Below, one piece after another: positions 27,801 to 34,576 of a stretch of 64,000 bases of DNA. This stretch comes from Ramlibacter pinisoli. Lineage in GTDB: Bacteria > Pseudomonadota > Gammaproteobacteria > Burkholderiales > Burkholderiaceae_C. A program made the translations under genes and the position numbers. Below the pieces are notes generated by a model. That model saw nothing but the letters and a program-made list of their open reading frames with translations. It did not search any database and was not told the DNA's origin. Position 1 is the first letter of the stretch, and each line of letters opens with the position of its first letter. Location: positions 1,488,001 through 1,552,000 of the forward strand of contig NZ_WSEL01000003.1 in the NCBI RefSeq assembly GCF_009758015.1, given 5' to 3'.

Positions 27801-27887
27801 CCCCTCGAACCCGCGCAGGCGCAGCTCGGCCAGGTACTCCGAGGTGAGCGTTGGGGGGCTGTCGCCTGCGCGAAGGGCCGGGATCAC
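24804..27887 (-). CDS. YdiJ-like FAD and Fe-S oxidoreductase (D-2-hydroxyacid dehydrogenase type)
   Basis: A 1027-residue fusion, close to the length of E. coli YdiJ (about 1018). The N-terminal FAD_binding_4 domain shows FTPRGGGTGTNGQSL and SNRATIGGMIATDASGQGS. The following FAD-linked oxidase C-terminal domain ends near residue 600. Next come a cysteine-rich linker (HCNGNGACFNFDPDDAMCPS), a ferredoxin-like site (CLACKSCVGQCPIKVDVPAF), and a CCG domain ending in GCCGMAGLYGHERAHRETSE. Members oxidise D-2-hydroxyacids such as D-2-hydroxyglutarate or D-lactate and pass electrons to the respiratory chain. The start is GTG (27887), overlapping the regulator's stop (GTGA), so both come from one transcript. 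Confidence 0.9.
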   Translation of the reverse strand: MIPALRAGDSPPTLTSEYLAELRLRGFEGDIASSHADRTVFATDNSIYQVAPQVILFPRHDQDVVRLAKVAGDARFRALKFTPRGGGTGTNGQSLTAGISVDLSRHMNAILEVNPAEGWARVQAGVVKDQLNAAVAAHGLFFAPELSPSNRATIGGMIATDASGQGSVLYGKTRDHVMELRAVFIDGTQWHSRPLSPAELDTAKARGDRVGRVLSVLDRIRQDDAQLIAERFPKLNRCVTGYDLAHLCDCSGRFDLSSVICGAEGSLAFVTEAKVRLTPVPRLTALLNIRYATFDAALRDAGVLMQLEAASSETVDATVLALARQDAIWLKVREFFPDDPQGPAEGVNIVEFVAADEAQLQAKLARVEGALASGGAGRRGYTVARGAAAAAAIWSMRKKSVGLLGNMPGDRRPMPFVEDTVVPPECLADYIREFRAALDRRGLVYGMFGHVDAGCLHVRPALDMKDPEQEKLVREISDEVFALTRKYKGVLWGEHGKGYRSEYAAEFFGPLYPRMQEIKAAFDPHDQLNPGKIASPPGHSLTRLDEVPTRGQLDRQIPIAVRRANEDSLHCNGNGACFNFDPDDAMCPSWKATRDRKHSPKGRASLMREWLRLLAATGQAGPPARGTWLQWPARAVNTWKARRGEGDFSREVKEAMDGCLACKSCVGQCPIKVDVPAFRSRFLDAYHGRYLRPVKDHVVGRLEAMLPWAMTTPRLANALTHGRVGRSVTRALGLVALPELGTTDLRRELQARGVQLASVAQLRALGDEERRKSVVVVQDAFTTHYDAQVVLDWFELLGRLGFRPWLAPFRPNGKPQHVLGMLGTFQRTARRNAGMLNALAATGVELVGIDPSMTLTYRAEYRAALGVGAVPDVALPQEWLAARLGDIAQRPLETGTDWALLPHCTERTNAPAATAEWGRVARHLGVNMQVVASGCCGMAGLYGHERAHRETSETIYGQSWRAILAESGRVGRTLATGYSCRCQASIVDGLDLQHPLQILLRAVKSEANAHPPSPALPALGAEHHEEF

Positions 27888-28561
27888 GGACGCCCCCCGC
27901 CCAGGCGGGCGCCACCGAACTCGATGCGCTGCCGCTTGAACCGATGGGCCGCGACGCGCAGGTGCAGCTGCATCACCTGGCGCGCCAGTTCGCCATCGCC
28001 CGCACGGACCGCGGCTGCCAGGTCGCGGTGGTGCTGCATGCTCTGCAGCTTGTCCTGCTGCGTGCTGATGAAGTGCGAGCGGATGACGATGGGCATGTCG
28101 ATCAGGCTGGCCAGCATGCCGCGCAGCCGTGGCGATCCGCTGCCCTCGAGGATGGCCCAGTGGAAGGCGGAGTTGATCTTCTGCAGCCGCTCCGGCAGCT
28201 GCGAGCCGCCCTTGGCGATCGCCCGATCCATCTCGTCGTTGAGCGCGTCCAGCCGGTCCGCCAGTGCCGCCCCGCCGCGCCGTGCCGCCAGTTCTGCTGC
28301 ATGCGCTTCGAGCAACCCCCGCAACTCGAACGTCTCCTCGATGTCGAACTCCGTCCACTCGGCCACCCGGACACCCCGGTTCGGGTCGGCCGTGGCCAGG
28401 CCATCGTCGACCAGCCGCTTGAGGGCTGCGCGCACCGGCGTGCGGCTGATGTCGAGTTCCCGGGCCAGGTGCTCTTCCTTCAGCTGCTCGCCGGGGGCAT
28501 AGGTTCCCCCCACGACGCGCTGCTTCAGCGTCTCATAGGCCTTGTCGGCTGCGGCAGCCAT
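27884..28561 (-). CDS. GntR-family regulator, FCD subgroup
   Basis: A 225-residue regulator. The N-terminal winged helix-turn-helix spans about residues 10-75, with GEQLKEEHLARELDISRTPV as its recognition region. The C-terminal all-helical FCD domain has FELRGLLEAHAAELAARR and HRDLAAAVRAGDGELARQ with conserved His residues that often bind metal and a carboxylate effector. FCD regulators usually respond to organic acids, which fits the genes on both sides. The ribosome site AAGGA (28572-28568, - strand) is 6 bases from the ATG and lies inside a repeated motif (see 28561-28666). It probably represses the YdiJ-like gene, itself and the divergent RraA-like operon. Confidence 0.9.
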   Translation of the reverse strand: MAAAADKAYETLKQRVVGGTYAPGEQLKEEHLARELDISRTPVRAALKRLVDDGLATADPNRGVRVAEWTEFDIEETFELRGLLEAHAAELAARRGGAALADRLDALNDEMDRAIAKGGSQLPERLQKINSAFHWAILEGSGSPRLRGMLASLIDMPIVIRSHFISTQQDKLQSMQHHRDLAAAVRAGDGELARQVMQLHLRVAAHRFKRQRIEFGGARLGGGRP

Positions 28562-28666
28562 GTTTGTTCCTTTTTTGTACGACTCTTGCGGAGGCTTCGG
28601 TCGTCTTCTGAGGTAAGAAGGTGCTTCTACCGACGACCGGTGGACCTGTTTGTTTTTTTATTGTAC
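28561..28666. promoter_or_regulatory. Divergent promoter region with a 20-bp direct repeat (candidate GntR operators)
   Basis: Two copies of a 20-base motif, 28561-28580 and 28647-28666, agree at 17 of 20 positions, both ending in TTGTAC. Copy 1 covers the ribosome site and start codon of the gntR gene; copy 2 lies about 38 bases before the RraA-like start. A possible - strand promoter for gntR reads TTGGGG (28688-28683), 17 bases, TACAAT (28665-28660). The region is AT-rich compared with its surroundings. Operator function is inference. Confidence 0.5.
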
Positions 28667-28704
28667 ATTTCCCTCCCTCCCACCCCAACTCCCGGATTCC
28701 AGCC

Positions 28705-29382
28705 ATGGTCGGACTACAGATTCTCAAGCGTCGGCGCGAAGTCCCGGCGCAACTCGTGAAGGCCTTCAAGGGCCTGCCCGTCGCCAACGTCAGCGACTGC
28801 ATGACGCGCATGACCGCCGGCGGCGCACGCCTGCGCCCGATGCACAGGTCCGGTTACCTGGCGGGCCCGGCGCTCACGGTGAAGACGCGGCCGGGCGACA
28901 ACCTGATGATCCACAAGGCGCTGACCATGGCGCGACCGGGCGACGTGATCGTCGTCGACGCCGGTGGCGACCTGACCAACTCGCTGTTCGGCGAGATCAT
29001 GGTGGCCACCGCGGTGAAGATCGGCGTGGCCGGCGTGGTCCTGAACGGAGCCGTCCGCGATGCCCAGGAGATCGGCCAGGGAGAGTTTCCGCTGTATGCC
29101 GCCGGGGTCACGCACCGCGGCCCCTACAAGGACGGCCCCGGGGAGATCAACGTCCCCATCTCGATCGATGGCATGGTGATCCATCCGGGCGACCTGATCC
29201 TGGGCGACGCCGACGGGCTCCTGTGCGTGCCGTTCGACGACGCCGAGGAGATCCTGGCAGCCACGCATCGCAAGATGGATGCAGAGAAGAAGACGCTGGC
29301 CGACATCGCCGCAGGCCGGCTCGACACGTCGTGGATCGACGCCACGCTCCAGCGCATCGGCTGCAACACGGAGCCGAAGTGA
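28705..29382 (+). CDS. RraA-like / HMG-CHA aldolase-family protein
   Basis: A 225-residue member of the RraA / 4-hydroxy-4-methyl-2-oxoglutarate aldolase family. The key segments are VANVSDCMTRMTAG (N-terminal), MVATAVKIGVAGVVLNGAVR followed by DAQEI with the catalytic Arg-Asp pair, and HPGDLILGDADGLLCVP. The Asp of the Arg-Asp pair binds the divalent metal in the aldolase branch. Family members cleave or decarboxylate 4-hydroxy-2-oxo acids; some only bind RNase E. Here the neighbours are catabolic (a hydroxyacid dehydrogenase starts at its stop codon, TGATG), so an aldolase or oxaloacetate-type decarboxylase role is much more likely. The start ATG at 28705 has a poor ribosome site. Confidence 0.85.
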   Translation: MVGLQILKRRREVPAQLVKAFKGLPVANVSDCMTRMTAGGARLRPMHRSGYLAGPALTVKTRPGDNLMIHKALTMARPGDVIVVDAGGDLTNSLFGEIMVATAVKIGVAGVVLNGAVRDAQEIGQGEFPLYAAGVTHRGPYKDGPGEINVPISIDGMVIHPGDLILGDADGLLCVPFDDAEEILAATHRKMDAEKKTLADIAAGRLDTSWIDATLQRIGCNTEPK

Positions 29383-30419
29383 TGACGATCGAGAAGCGCG
29401 TGGTCCGGTCGGACCTGTGGATCGATGCGGCGTTCGACGAGCGGTTGGCGCGTGAGCCCGGCGTGGCATTGCGCGTGTTTTCCGTGCAGGGCAATCCGTC
29501 CGCCGCATGGGACGCACTCGCCAGCGCCCACGTGTACCACGTGTCCGCCGCGAAGGACGAGCTGCCCAAGGAATGGTTCGCGCGCGCCGACCTGATCGCC
29601 CGCTGCCCCGACCTGCTCTGCGTGTCGGCCGGCGGGGCGGGCTACGACACGGTGGACGTCGCGGCCTGCACGGCTGCCGGCGTCATCGTCGTCAACCAGT
29701 CCGGCGGCAACGCGGTCTCGGTCGCCGAACACACCCTGGGCTTCATCCTGGGCGTCTCCCGCCGCATGCTGGAGGGGGACCGCCGCATGCGCCGCGAGAT
29801 CGGCTATGCCCGCGAGGACGTGATGGGTCACGAGATCCAGGGCAAGACGGTCGGCCTGGTGGGCATCGGCCACATCGGCACCCGGGTGGCCGCACTCGCA
29901 CGCGCCTTCGGCCTGGAGGTGATCGCGACGGACCCGCTCCTGTCGCCGGAAGAGATCGCCCGGCGCGGCGCCCGGGCGGTGTCGTTCGACGAGCTGCTCG
30001 CGCGCTCGGATTTCGTCTCCCTGCACTGCCCCCGCAATGTGACGACCCTGAACCTGATGAATGCCGACACCTTCGGCCGCATGAAGAGGGGCGCCATCTT
30101 CATCACGACCGCCCGGGGCGGCATCCACGACGAGGGCGCGCTCGTCGAAGCCCTCCGGTCCGGTCATCTCGCGGGCGCCGGCATCGACGTCTGGGACCAG
30201 GAGCCGCCACCGCTGGACCATCCGCTGCTGGCCATGGACAACGTCTTCGCCACCTTCCACACCGCCGGCGTGACGCACGAAGCGCGCCGCAACGTTGCGG
30301 CCATCAGCGCGGAGCAGATCGCCGGCGTCCTGCGGGGTGAACGCCCGCCACGCCTGATCAACCCCGAGGCCTGGTCCGCTTTCGAACGGCGGCGCACGCA
30401 GGTTCTGGCGCGCGCCTGA
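29382..30419 (+). CDS. D-isomer specific 2-hydroxyacid dehydrogenase
   Basis: A 345-residue NAD(P)-dependent dehydrogenase. The NAD domain motif is TVGLVGIGHIGTRVAALARA, with an Asp at the end of the next strand (EVIATD) that favours NAD over NADP. Catalytic residues expected in the family are seen as Arg in FITTARGGIHDEGAL, Glu in DVWDQEPPPLDHP and His in ATFHTAGVTHEA; the last replaces the common PHxA form. It would interconvert a 2-keto acid and its D-2-hydroxy acid in the cytoplasm. Together with the aldolase-like gene it overlaps and the FMN oxidase further on, it suggests a pathway that handles a specific hydroxy acid. Confidence 0.88.
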   Translation: MTIEKRVVRSDLWIDAAFDERLAREPGVALRVFSVQGNPSAAWDALASAHVYHVSAAKDELPKEWFARADLIARCPDLLCVSAGGAGYDTVDVAACTAAGVIVVNQSGGNAVSVAEHTLGFILGVSRRMLEGDRRMRREIGYAREDVMGHEIQGKTVGLVGIGHIGTRVAALARAFGLEVIATDPLLSPEEIARRGARAVSFDELLARSDFVSLHCPRNVTTLNLMNADTFGRMKRGAIFITTARGGIHDEGALVEALRSGHLAGAGIDVWDQEPPPLDHPLLAMDNVFATFHTAGVTHEARRNVAAISAEQIAGVLRGERPPRLINPEAWSAFERRRTQVLARA

Positions 30420-30445
30420 CCCCCTCATCCCAAGGAGACACTCCC

Positions 30446-31432
30446 ATGCATCGCCTCTCTTCCCACCTGCGCAGCCTCCTGCCGGCGTTCGCCCTGTGCG
30501 CCGCGGCGCTGGCGCCCGGCCTCGCCAGTGCCGCCTACCCCGAAGCACCGATCAAGATGATCGTCGCCTACGCCGCCGGCGGCGGGACCGACATCACGGC
30601 CCGGCTGCTGGCGCAGTACACGCAGAAGCACCTCGGTGGCGACGCCTCCATCGTGGTCATCAACCGCCCCGGCGCCGGCGGCGGCATCGGGTTCACCGAG
30701 CTGACGAATGCCAAGCCTGATGGCTACACGATCGGGTTCATCAACACCCCCAACGTCCTCACCATTCCGATCGAGCGCAAGTCCAGCTTCCATTGGCAGA
30801 ACTTCGACCTCATCGGCAACATCGTCGACGATCCGGGCAACTTCTCCGTGCATGCGGAGACCCCCATCAAGAACCTGGCGGAGCTCGTGGCCTACGCCAA
30901 GGCCAACCCCGGGAAGGTGACGTACGGCACGACCGGCATCGGCTCCGACGACCATCTCGCAGCCCTGATGTTCGAGCGGGCGGCCGGCGTGAAACTCACG
31001 CACGTGCCGTTCAAGGGCGCCGCGGAGGTCCACAACGCCATCGCCAGCAAGCAGATCATGCTGGCCGCGATGAACATCGGTGAAGCGCTCCAGTACGAAA
31101 AAGGTGGCACGCCGCTGCGCCACCTGGGGCAGATGAGCGAGAAGCGGTCGACCCTCGCCCCGAACGTGCCCACGTTCAAGGAGCAGGGGTTCGACGTGAT
31201 CATGGCATCGCTGCGCGGCGTCGCGGCGCCCAGGAACCTGCCGCCGGACGTGCGCGAGAAACTGGTCAACGCCGTGCAGAAGGCAGTGAACGATCCCGAG
31301 TTCCGGCAGAAGGCCGCGGGCTACTTCGCGCCGATCCGCTACCTCGCGCCGACGCCCTACGCCGCGGAACTAAAGACCGGCGAGGACGACTTCCGGAAGC
31401 TGTGGCAAGCCAATCCCTGGACCGACAAATGA
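30446..31432 (+). CDS. Bug-family (TctC-type) periplasmic solute-binding protein
   Basis: A 328-residue receptor with a signal peptide (residues about 1-29, ending LASA). YPEAPIKMIVAYAAGGGTDI is the standard Bug start of the mature protein, and IVVINRPGAGGGIGFTELTN is the second signature, forming the carboxylate-binding pocket. In Burkholderiales these proteins bind carboxylic acids, sometimes with TctA/TctB transporters; no such membrane components are in the window, so this is an orphan receptor. A ribosome site (AAGGAG, 30433-30438) precedes the ATG by 7 bases. The ligand may be the acid broken down by the surrounding enzymes. Confidence 0.93.
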   Translation: MHRLSSHLRSLLPAFALCAAALAPGLASAAYPEAPIKMIVAYAAGGGTDITARLLAQYTQKHLGGDASIVVINRPGAGGGIGFTELTNAKPDGYTIGFINTPNVLTIPIERKSSFHWQNFDLIGNIVDDPGNFSVHAETPIKNLAELVAYAKANPGKVTYGTTGIGSDDHLAALMFERAAGVKLTHVPFKGAAEVHNAIASKQIMLAAMNIGEALQYEKGGTPLRHLGQMSEKRSTLAPNVPTFKEQGFDVIMASLRGVAAPRNLPPDVREKLVNAVQKAVNDPEFRQKAAGYFAPIRYLAPTPYAAELKTGEDDFRKLWQANPWTDK

Positions 31433-31439
31433 TCTGCGG

Positions 31440-32612
31440 ATGACGGGCGGATCCAAGGCCCGGCCCTCGCTGGGCCGTTTTCTTTGCCTCGACGACTTCG
31501 AGGACGCAGCACGCCGGCACCTGCCGGCACCCGTGTTCGCCTATGTCTCGGGAGGCGTCGAGCGCAACCAGTCGCTGCGGTCGAACGCCAGGGCGTTCGA
31601 CCAGTACGAGTTCGTGACCCGCGTCCTCGTCGACACGTCCAGGCGCTCCACCACGACGACCTTGCTGGGCAAGACGTGGTCTGCGCCGTTCGGCATCGCC
31701 CCGATGGGGATCTGCGCCCTGTCGGCCTACCGCGGCGACCTGGTGCTCGCGACGGCGGCAGCGCAGGAGAACGTTCCGATGATCATGAGCGGTTCCTCGC
31801 TCATCCGCATGGAAGACATCGTCCAGGCCAACCCCGACGCCTGGTTCCAGGCGTACCTGCCGGGCCAGAAGGAGGACATCGTCGCCCTGATCCAGCGCGT
31901 CAAGGCCGCCGGCTACGGCACGCTCGTCGTCACCCTGGATGCTTCCATTGCCGCGAACCGGGAGAACAATGTCCGGGCCGGCTTCTCCACCCCGCTGAGG
32001 CCCAGCGCACGCCTTGCATGGCAAGGCATCACCCATCCGCAGTGGCTGTTCGGAACGTTCCTGCGGACCATCGTGCAGCACGGCATGCCGCACTTCGAGA
32101 ACAACTACGCGCGCCGCGGGGCTCCGATCCTGTCGGCCAGCGTGCTGCGCGACTTCTCGGATCGTGGCCACCTGGGCTGGGCCGACATCCGGATGATCCG
32201 GCAGCTGTGGCCGGGCCGGATGGTCATCAAGGGCATCCTGGACGTGCGCGACGCACGGACGGCCGTGGAGACCGGGGCGGACGGCATCATCGTGTCGAAC
32301 CACGGTGGCCGCCAACTTGACGGCACCGTGTCACCGCTGCGTGTCCTTCCCGGCATCGTGAAGGCCTGCGCGGACGTGCCGGTGATGATCGACAGCGGCT
32401 TCCGCAGGGGGACCGACGTCCTCAAGGCCCTGGCACTGGGCGCCAGCTTCGTGTTCGTCGGGCGCCCGTTCAACTACGCGGCCGCCGTGGCGGGGCAACC
32501 CGGTGTCCGCCGCGGTGTCTCCCTGTTGCGCGACGAGGTGTCGCGCAACATGGCGATGCTGGGCGTCACGTCGACGGCGCACATCGGTCCGGACTTCCTG
32601 CTGGAGGCGTGA
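31440..32612 (+). CDS. FMN-dependent alpha-hydroxy acid oxidase/dehydrogenase (LldD family)
   Basis: A 390-residue FMN enzyme of the lactate/glycolate/mandelate group. It begins FLCLDDFEDAARRHLPAPVF, includes APFGIAPMGICALSAYRGD, and has the catalytic His and Arg in VSNHGGRQLDG. The phosphate-binding end is VMIDSGFRRGTDVLKALALG followed by FVFVGRPFNYA. It oxidises an L-2-hydroxy acid to the keto acid, opposite in stereochemistry to the D-specific dehydrogenase two genes earlier. The ATG is 7 bases after the receptor gene. Which acid is used is unknown; the set of enzymes looks like a racemate-handling catabolic unit, which is inference. Confidence 0.9.
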   Translation: MTGGSKARPSLGRFLCLDDFEDAARRHLPAPVFAYVSGGVERNQSLRSNARAFDQYEFVTRVLVDTSRRSTTTTLLGKTWSAPFGIAPMGICALSAYRGDLVLATAAAQENVPMIMSGSSLIRMEDIVQANPDAWFQAYLPGQKEDIVALIQRVKAAGYGTLVVTLDASIAANRENNVRAGFSTPLRPSARLAWQGITHPQWLFGTFLRTIVQHGMPHFENNYARRGAPILSASVLRDFSDRGHLGWADIRMIRQLWPGRMVIKGILDVRDARTAVETGADGIIVSNHGGRQLDGTVSPLRVLPGIVKACADVPVMIDSGFRRGTDVLKALALGASFVFVGRPFNYAAAVAGQPGVRRGVSLLRDEVSRNMAMLGVTSTAHIGPDFLLEA

Positions 32613-32650
32613 GACGGTCCCTGCCCCTCGGCCCCGGATGGTCCGCAGGC

Positions 32651-34072
32651 CTAACGGCTCCTGAACAGCCCCACCAGGCCTTTCGTCTCCGGCGCATCGA
32701 CCGCCAGCTTGACCACCCGGCCGTCGCGCGCCAGGACGGCCTCGGCCGCCAGCGCGCCGGAGCGGGCGGCGCTTTCCATCGAGCAGGGCAGCCGGGTGTC
32801 GGTCCAGTCGCCGGCGATCCACAGGCCCGGCAGGGCCGTGGTGACCGGCGGGCGCATCACCTCGATGCCGGGGCGCGGCTGCGGGATCCCCATCGGGGTG
32901 CGGTGCACGCGCGCATGCAGCACGCGGGCCTGGCGCGCCATGGGCGCGAAGTCGGCGATCTCGCGCACCGTCTCCTCGACGATGCGGTGGTCGGGCCAGT
33001 CGGCGCGGACCTGCGGGCCGATGGCATTGCAGGCGATCAGCGAGGGCCGGCCGGCCGGGCCGGGACGGATGGCCGACAGGTTGTAGAAGTCGGTGTTCAG
33101 GCCCTGCAGCGACCAGGTGCGGGCCCAGAACCGCTCGCTGGTCACGGGCCGGTCGTACCAGATGTAGGTGCTCTGGTAGCCGCTGGGGCGGAAGCACCGC
33201 GCCACGTTGGCCAGCGACTGCAGCATCGGTGCGTCCGAGGCGGCGATGAGCGCGGCCAGTTCCTGCGGCGGGATCGCCAGCACGCAGCGCGAGGCGGCGA
33301 ACTGGTGGCCGTCGGTGGTCTGCAGGCCGGCAAGCTGCCGGTCCTGCAGCAGCAGTCGCTGGACCCGCGCCCCGAACAGCACCTGTCCGCCCGAGCGCAG
33401 CACGGCGCGGCAGCTGCCCGGCACGTACAGCTGGGCGAGCGCGAGCTTGGGAAAGCCGAAATGCCAGCCGCTGCGCCCCAGCATGAGCCGGTACACGCGC
33501 ATCAGCGCGGCGGCCGAGCAGTGCTCCAGCGGCACGTTCAGCAGCGCCAGCGTCACCGAGCGCCAGAACCAGTCGATGGCGCGCGGCCGCACGCCGGCCG
33601 CGCGCAGCCAGTCGAGCGCGTTCTCCAGGTCCAGGTCGCGCAGCTGCTCCTCGTTCACCCGTGCGGCACGCCAGGCCAGCCGCAGGTGCGACAGGCGATC
33701 GCGCCAGGACAGCCGGCGCAGGGCCTGCGGCAACAGCGCCAGGCCGTGCAGCGGGACGGGTCCGAAGGTCTTCGGCATGCGCAGCGCGCCTTCGCCGTCG
33801 ACCAGCGTGACCAGGGGCGAGCGCTGCCACTGGATCTGGTCGACCGTGCCCAGGCGCGTGAGCATGGACAGGAAGTTGCGGTGCTCGCTGCTCACCACGT
33901 GCGGCCCGATGTCGACCTGCTGGCCCATGGTCTCGTCGATCCAGCTGGCCGCGCGGCCGCCGGCGTGGGCGGTGGCCTCCAGCACCGTCACGCGCAGCCC
34001 GGCATCGGCCAGCGCGAGTGCGCAACGCAGGCCGGCCACGCCGGAGCCGACGACGATGGCGTCGTCGTTCAT
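32651..34072 (-). CDS. Desaturase-like FAD oxidoreductase (HpnE/phytoene-desaturase fold)
   Basis: A 473-residue flavoprotein. DAIVVGSGVAGLRCALAL at residues 4-21 is the FAD Rossmann motif, followed by LEATAHAGGRAAS. The C-terminal signature LPGLWIAGDWTDTRLPCSME, then SAARSGALAAEAV, is typical of hydroxysqualene dehydroxylase HpnE and carotene desaturases. No squalene, hopanoid or carotenoid synthase gene is present nearby, so the assignment rests on fold only. It lies on the - strand downstream of the exopolysaccharide arm, 136 bases past a GIY-YIG gene, and converges with the hydroxy-acid operon. Confidence 0.8.
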   Translation of the reverse strand: MNDDAIVVGSGVAGLRCALALADAGLRVTVLEATAHAGGRAASWIDETMGQQVDIGPHVVSSEHRNFLSMLTRLGTVDQIQWQRSPLVTLVDGEGALRMPKTFGPVPLHGLALLPQALRRLSWRDRLSHLRLAWRAARVNEEQLRDLDLENALDWLRAAGVRPRAIDWFWRSVTLALLNVPLEHCSAAALMRVYRLMLGRSGWHFGFPKLALAQLYVPGSCRAVLRSGGQVLFGARVQRLLLQDRQLAGLQTTDGHQFAASRCVLAIPPQELAALIAASDAPMLQSLANVARCFRPSGYQSTYIWYDRPVTSERFWARTWSLQGLNTDFYNLSAIRPGPAGRPSLIACNAIGPQVRADWPDHRIVEETVREIADFAPMARQARVLHARVHRTPMGIPQPRPGIEVMRPPVTTALPGLWIAGDWTDTRLPCSMESAARSGALAAEAVLARDGRVVKLAVDAPETKGLVGLFRSR

Positions 34073-34091
34073 GTCTGGCGGTCCGCCGCTG

Positions 34092-34131
34092 AAAGGGAAA
34101 GCTGAGTCACCTGCAGAGGGTAAAGGCTGAG
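34092..34131. repeat. Short imperfect direct repeat upstream of the desaturase-like gene
   Basis: AGGGAAAGCTGAG (34094-34106) and AGGGTAAAGGCTGAG (34117-34131) repeat with two inserted bases, about 25 bases apart. They lie 20-60 bases upstream of the desaturase-like start on the opposite strand. They may be a regulator site, but no function can be assigned. Confidence 0.3.
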
Positions 34132-34208
34132 CCAGTTGCCGTGTGGCCGCGCCAGGCGACGGTGGACGTCAGCCGCTGTTGATGGGGTGCAGTGCGGACG
34201 CCTGCCGG

Positions 34209-34532
34209 CTAGCCTTGCCAGACGCCCCATCCCAGCCGGCGCAGCTGGATGCCGACCTCGACTTCCATCAGGCGGGCATCGTCGTACGGCATCGGGTTGT
34301 GGCGCTCGTACAGGTCGGGCAGCAGGCGCACACCCCACTGCTGGACGAAGCGGTTGGCCTGGATGCCGGCCTTGTGCTTGTCGAAGCGGATGTCGGGGTC
34401 GAGGCCGGTCATGCCGACGTAGACGAAGGGCTTGCCCAGCTGGTAGCCAGGGTTGGCGCGCCGGAAGCGCGCCACGTTCCACACCGGGTCGGCGAGTTCG
34501 ACGACGTAGACGTGGTAATGAGGCCTGCCCAT
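34209..34532 (-). CDS. Small GIY-YIG-like protein
   Basis: A 107-residue protein. HYHVYVVELADP and KPFVYVGMTGLDPDIRFDKH resemble the two strands and the helix of the GIY-YIG nuclease fold (VYV for GIY, VYVG for YIG), with an Arg and Lys after them. A downstream Glu-rich segment (DARLMEVEVGIQLRRLGW) could provide the metal-binding Glu. There are no extra DNA-binding domains. Such small proteins are often of unknown function. The start ATG at 34532 sits 44 bases after the WecG-type gene on the same strand. Assignment rests on short motifs and is moderate. Confidence 0.6.
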   Translation of the reverse strand: MGRPHYHVYVVELADPVWNVARFRRANPGYQLGKPFVYVGMTGLDPDIRFDKHKAGIQANRFVQQWGVRLLPDLYERHNPMPYDDARLMEVEVGIQLRRLGWGVWQG

Positions 34533-34576
34533 GGCGCGATTCTCGCGGAGGGCGAGAACCGCGCCGGCGGCTGCGC

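Noticed and set aside
25221..28502. Very long open frame (over 1000 codons) on the + strand
   Set aside because: It is antisense to the YdiJ-like and GntR genes, which have clear motifs; the frame is open only because of high GC.
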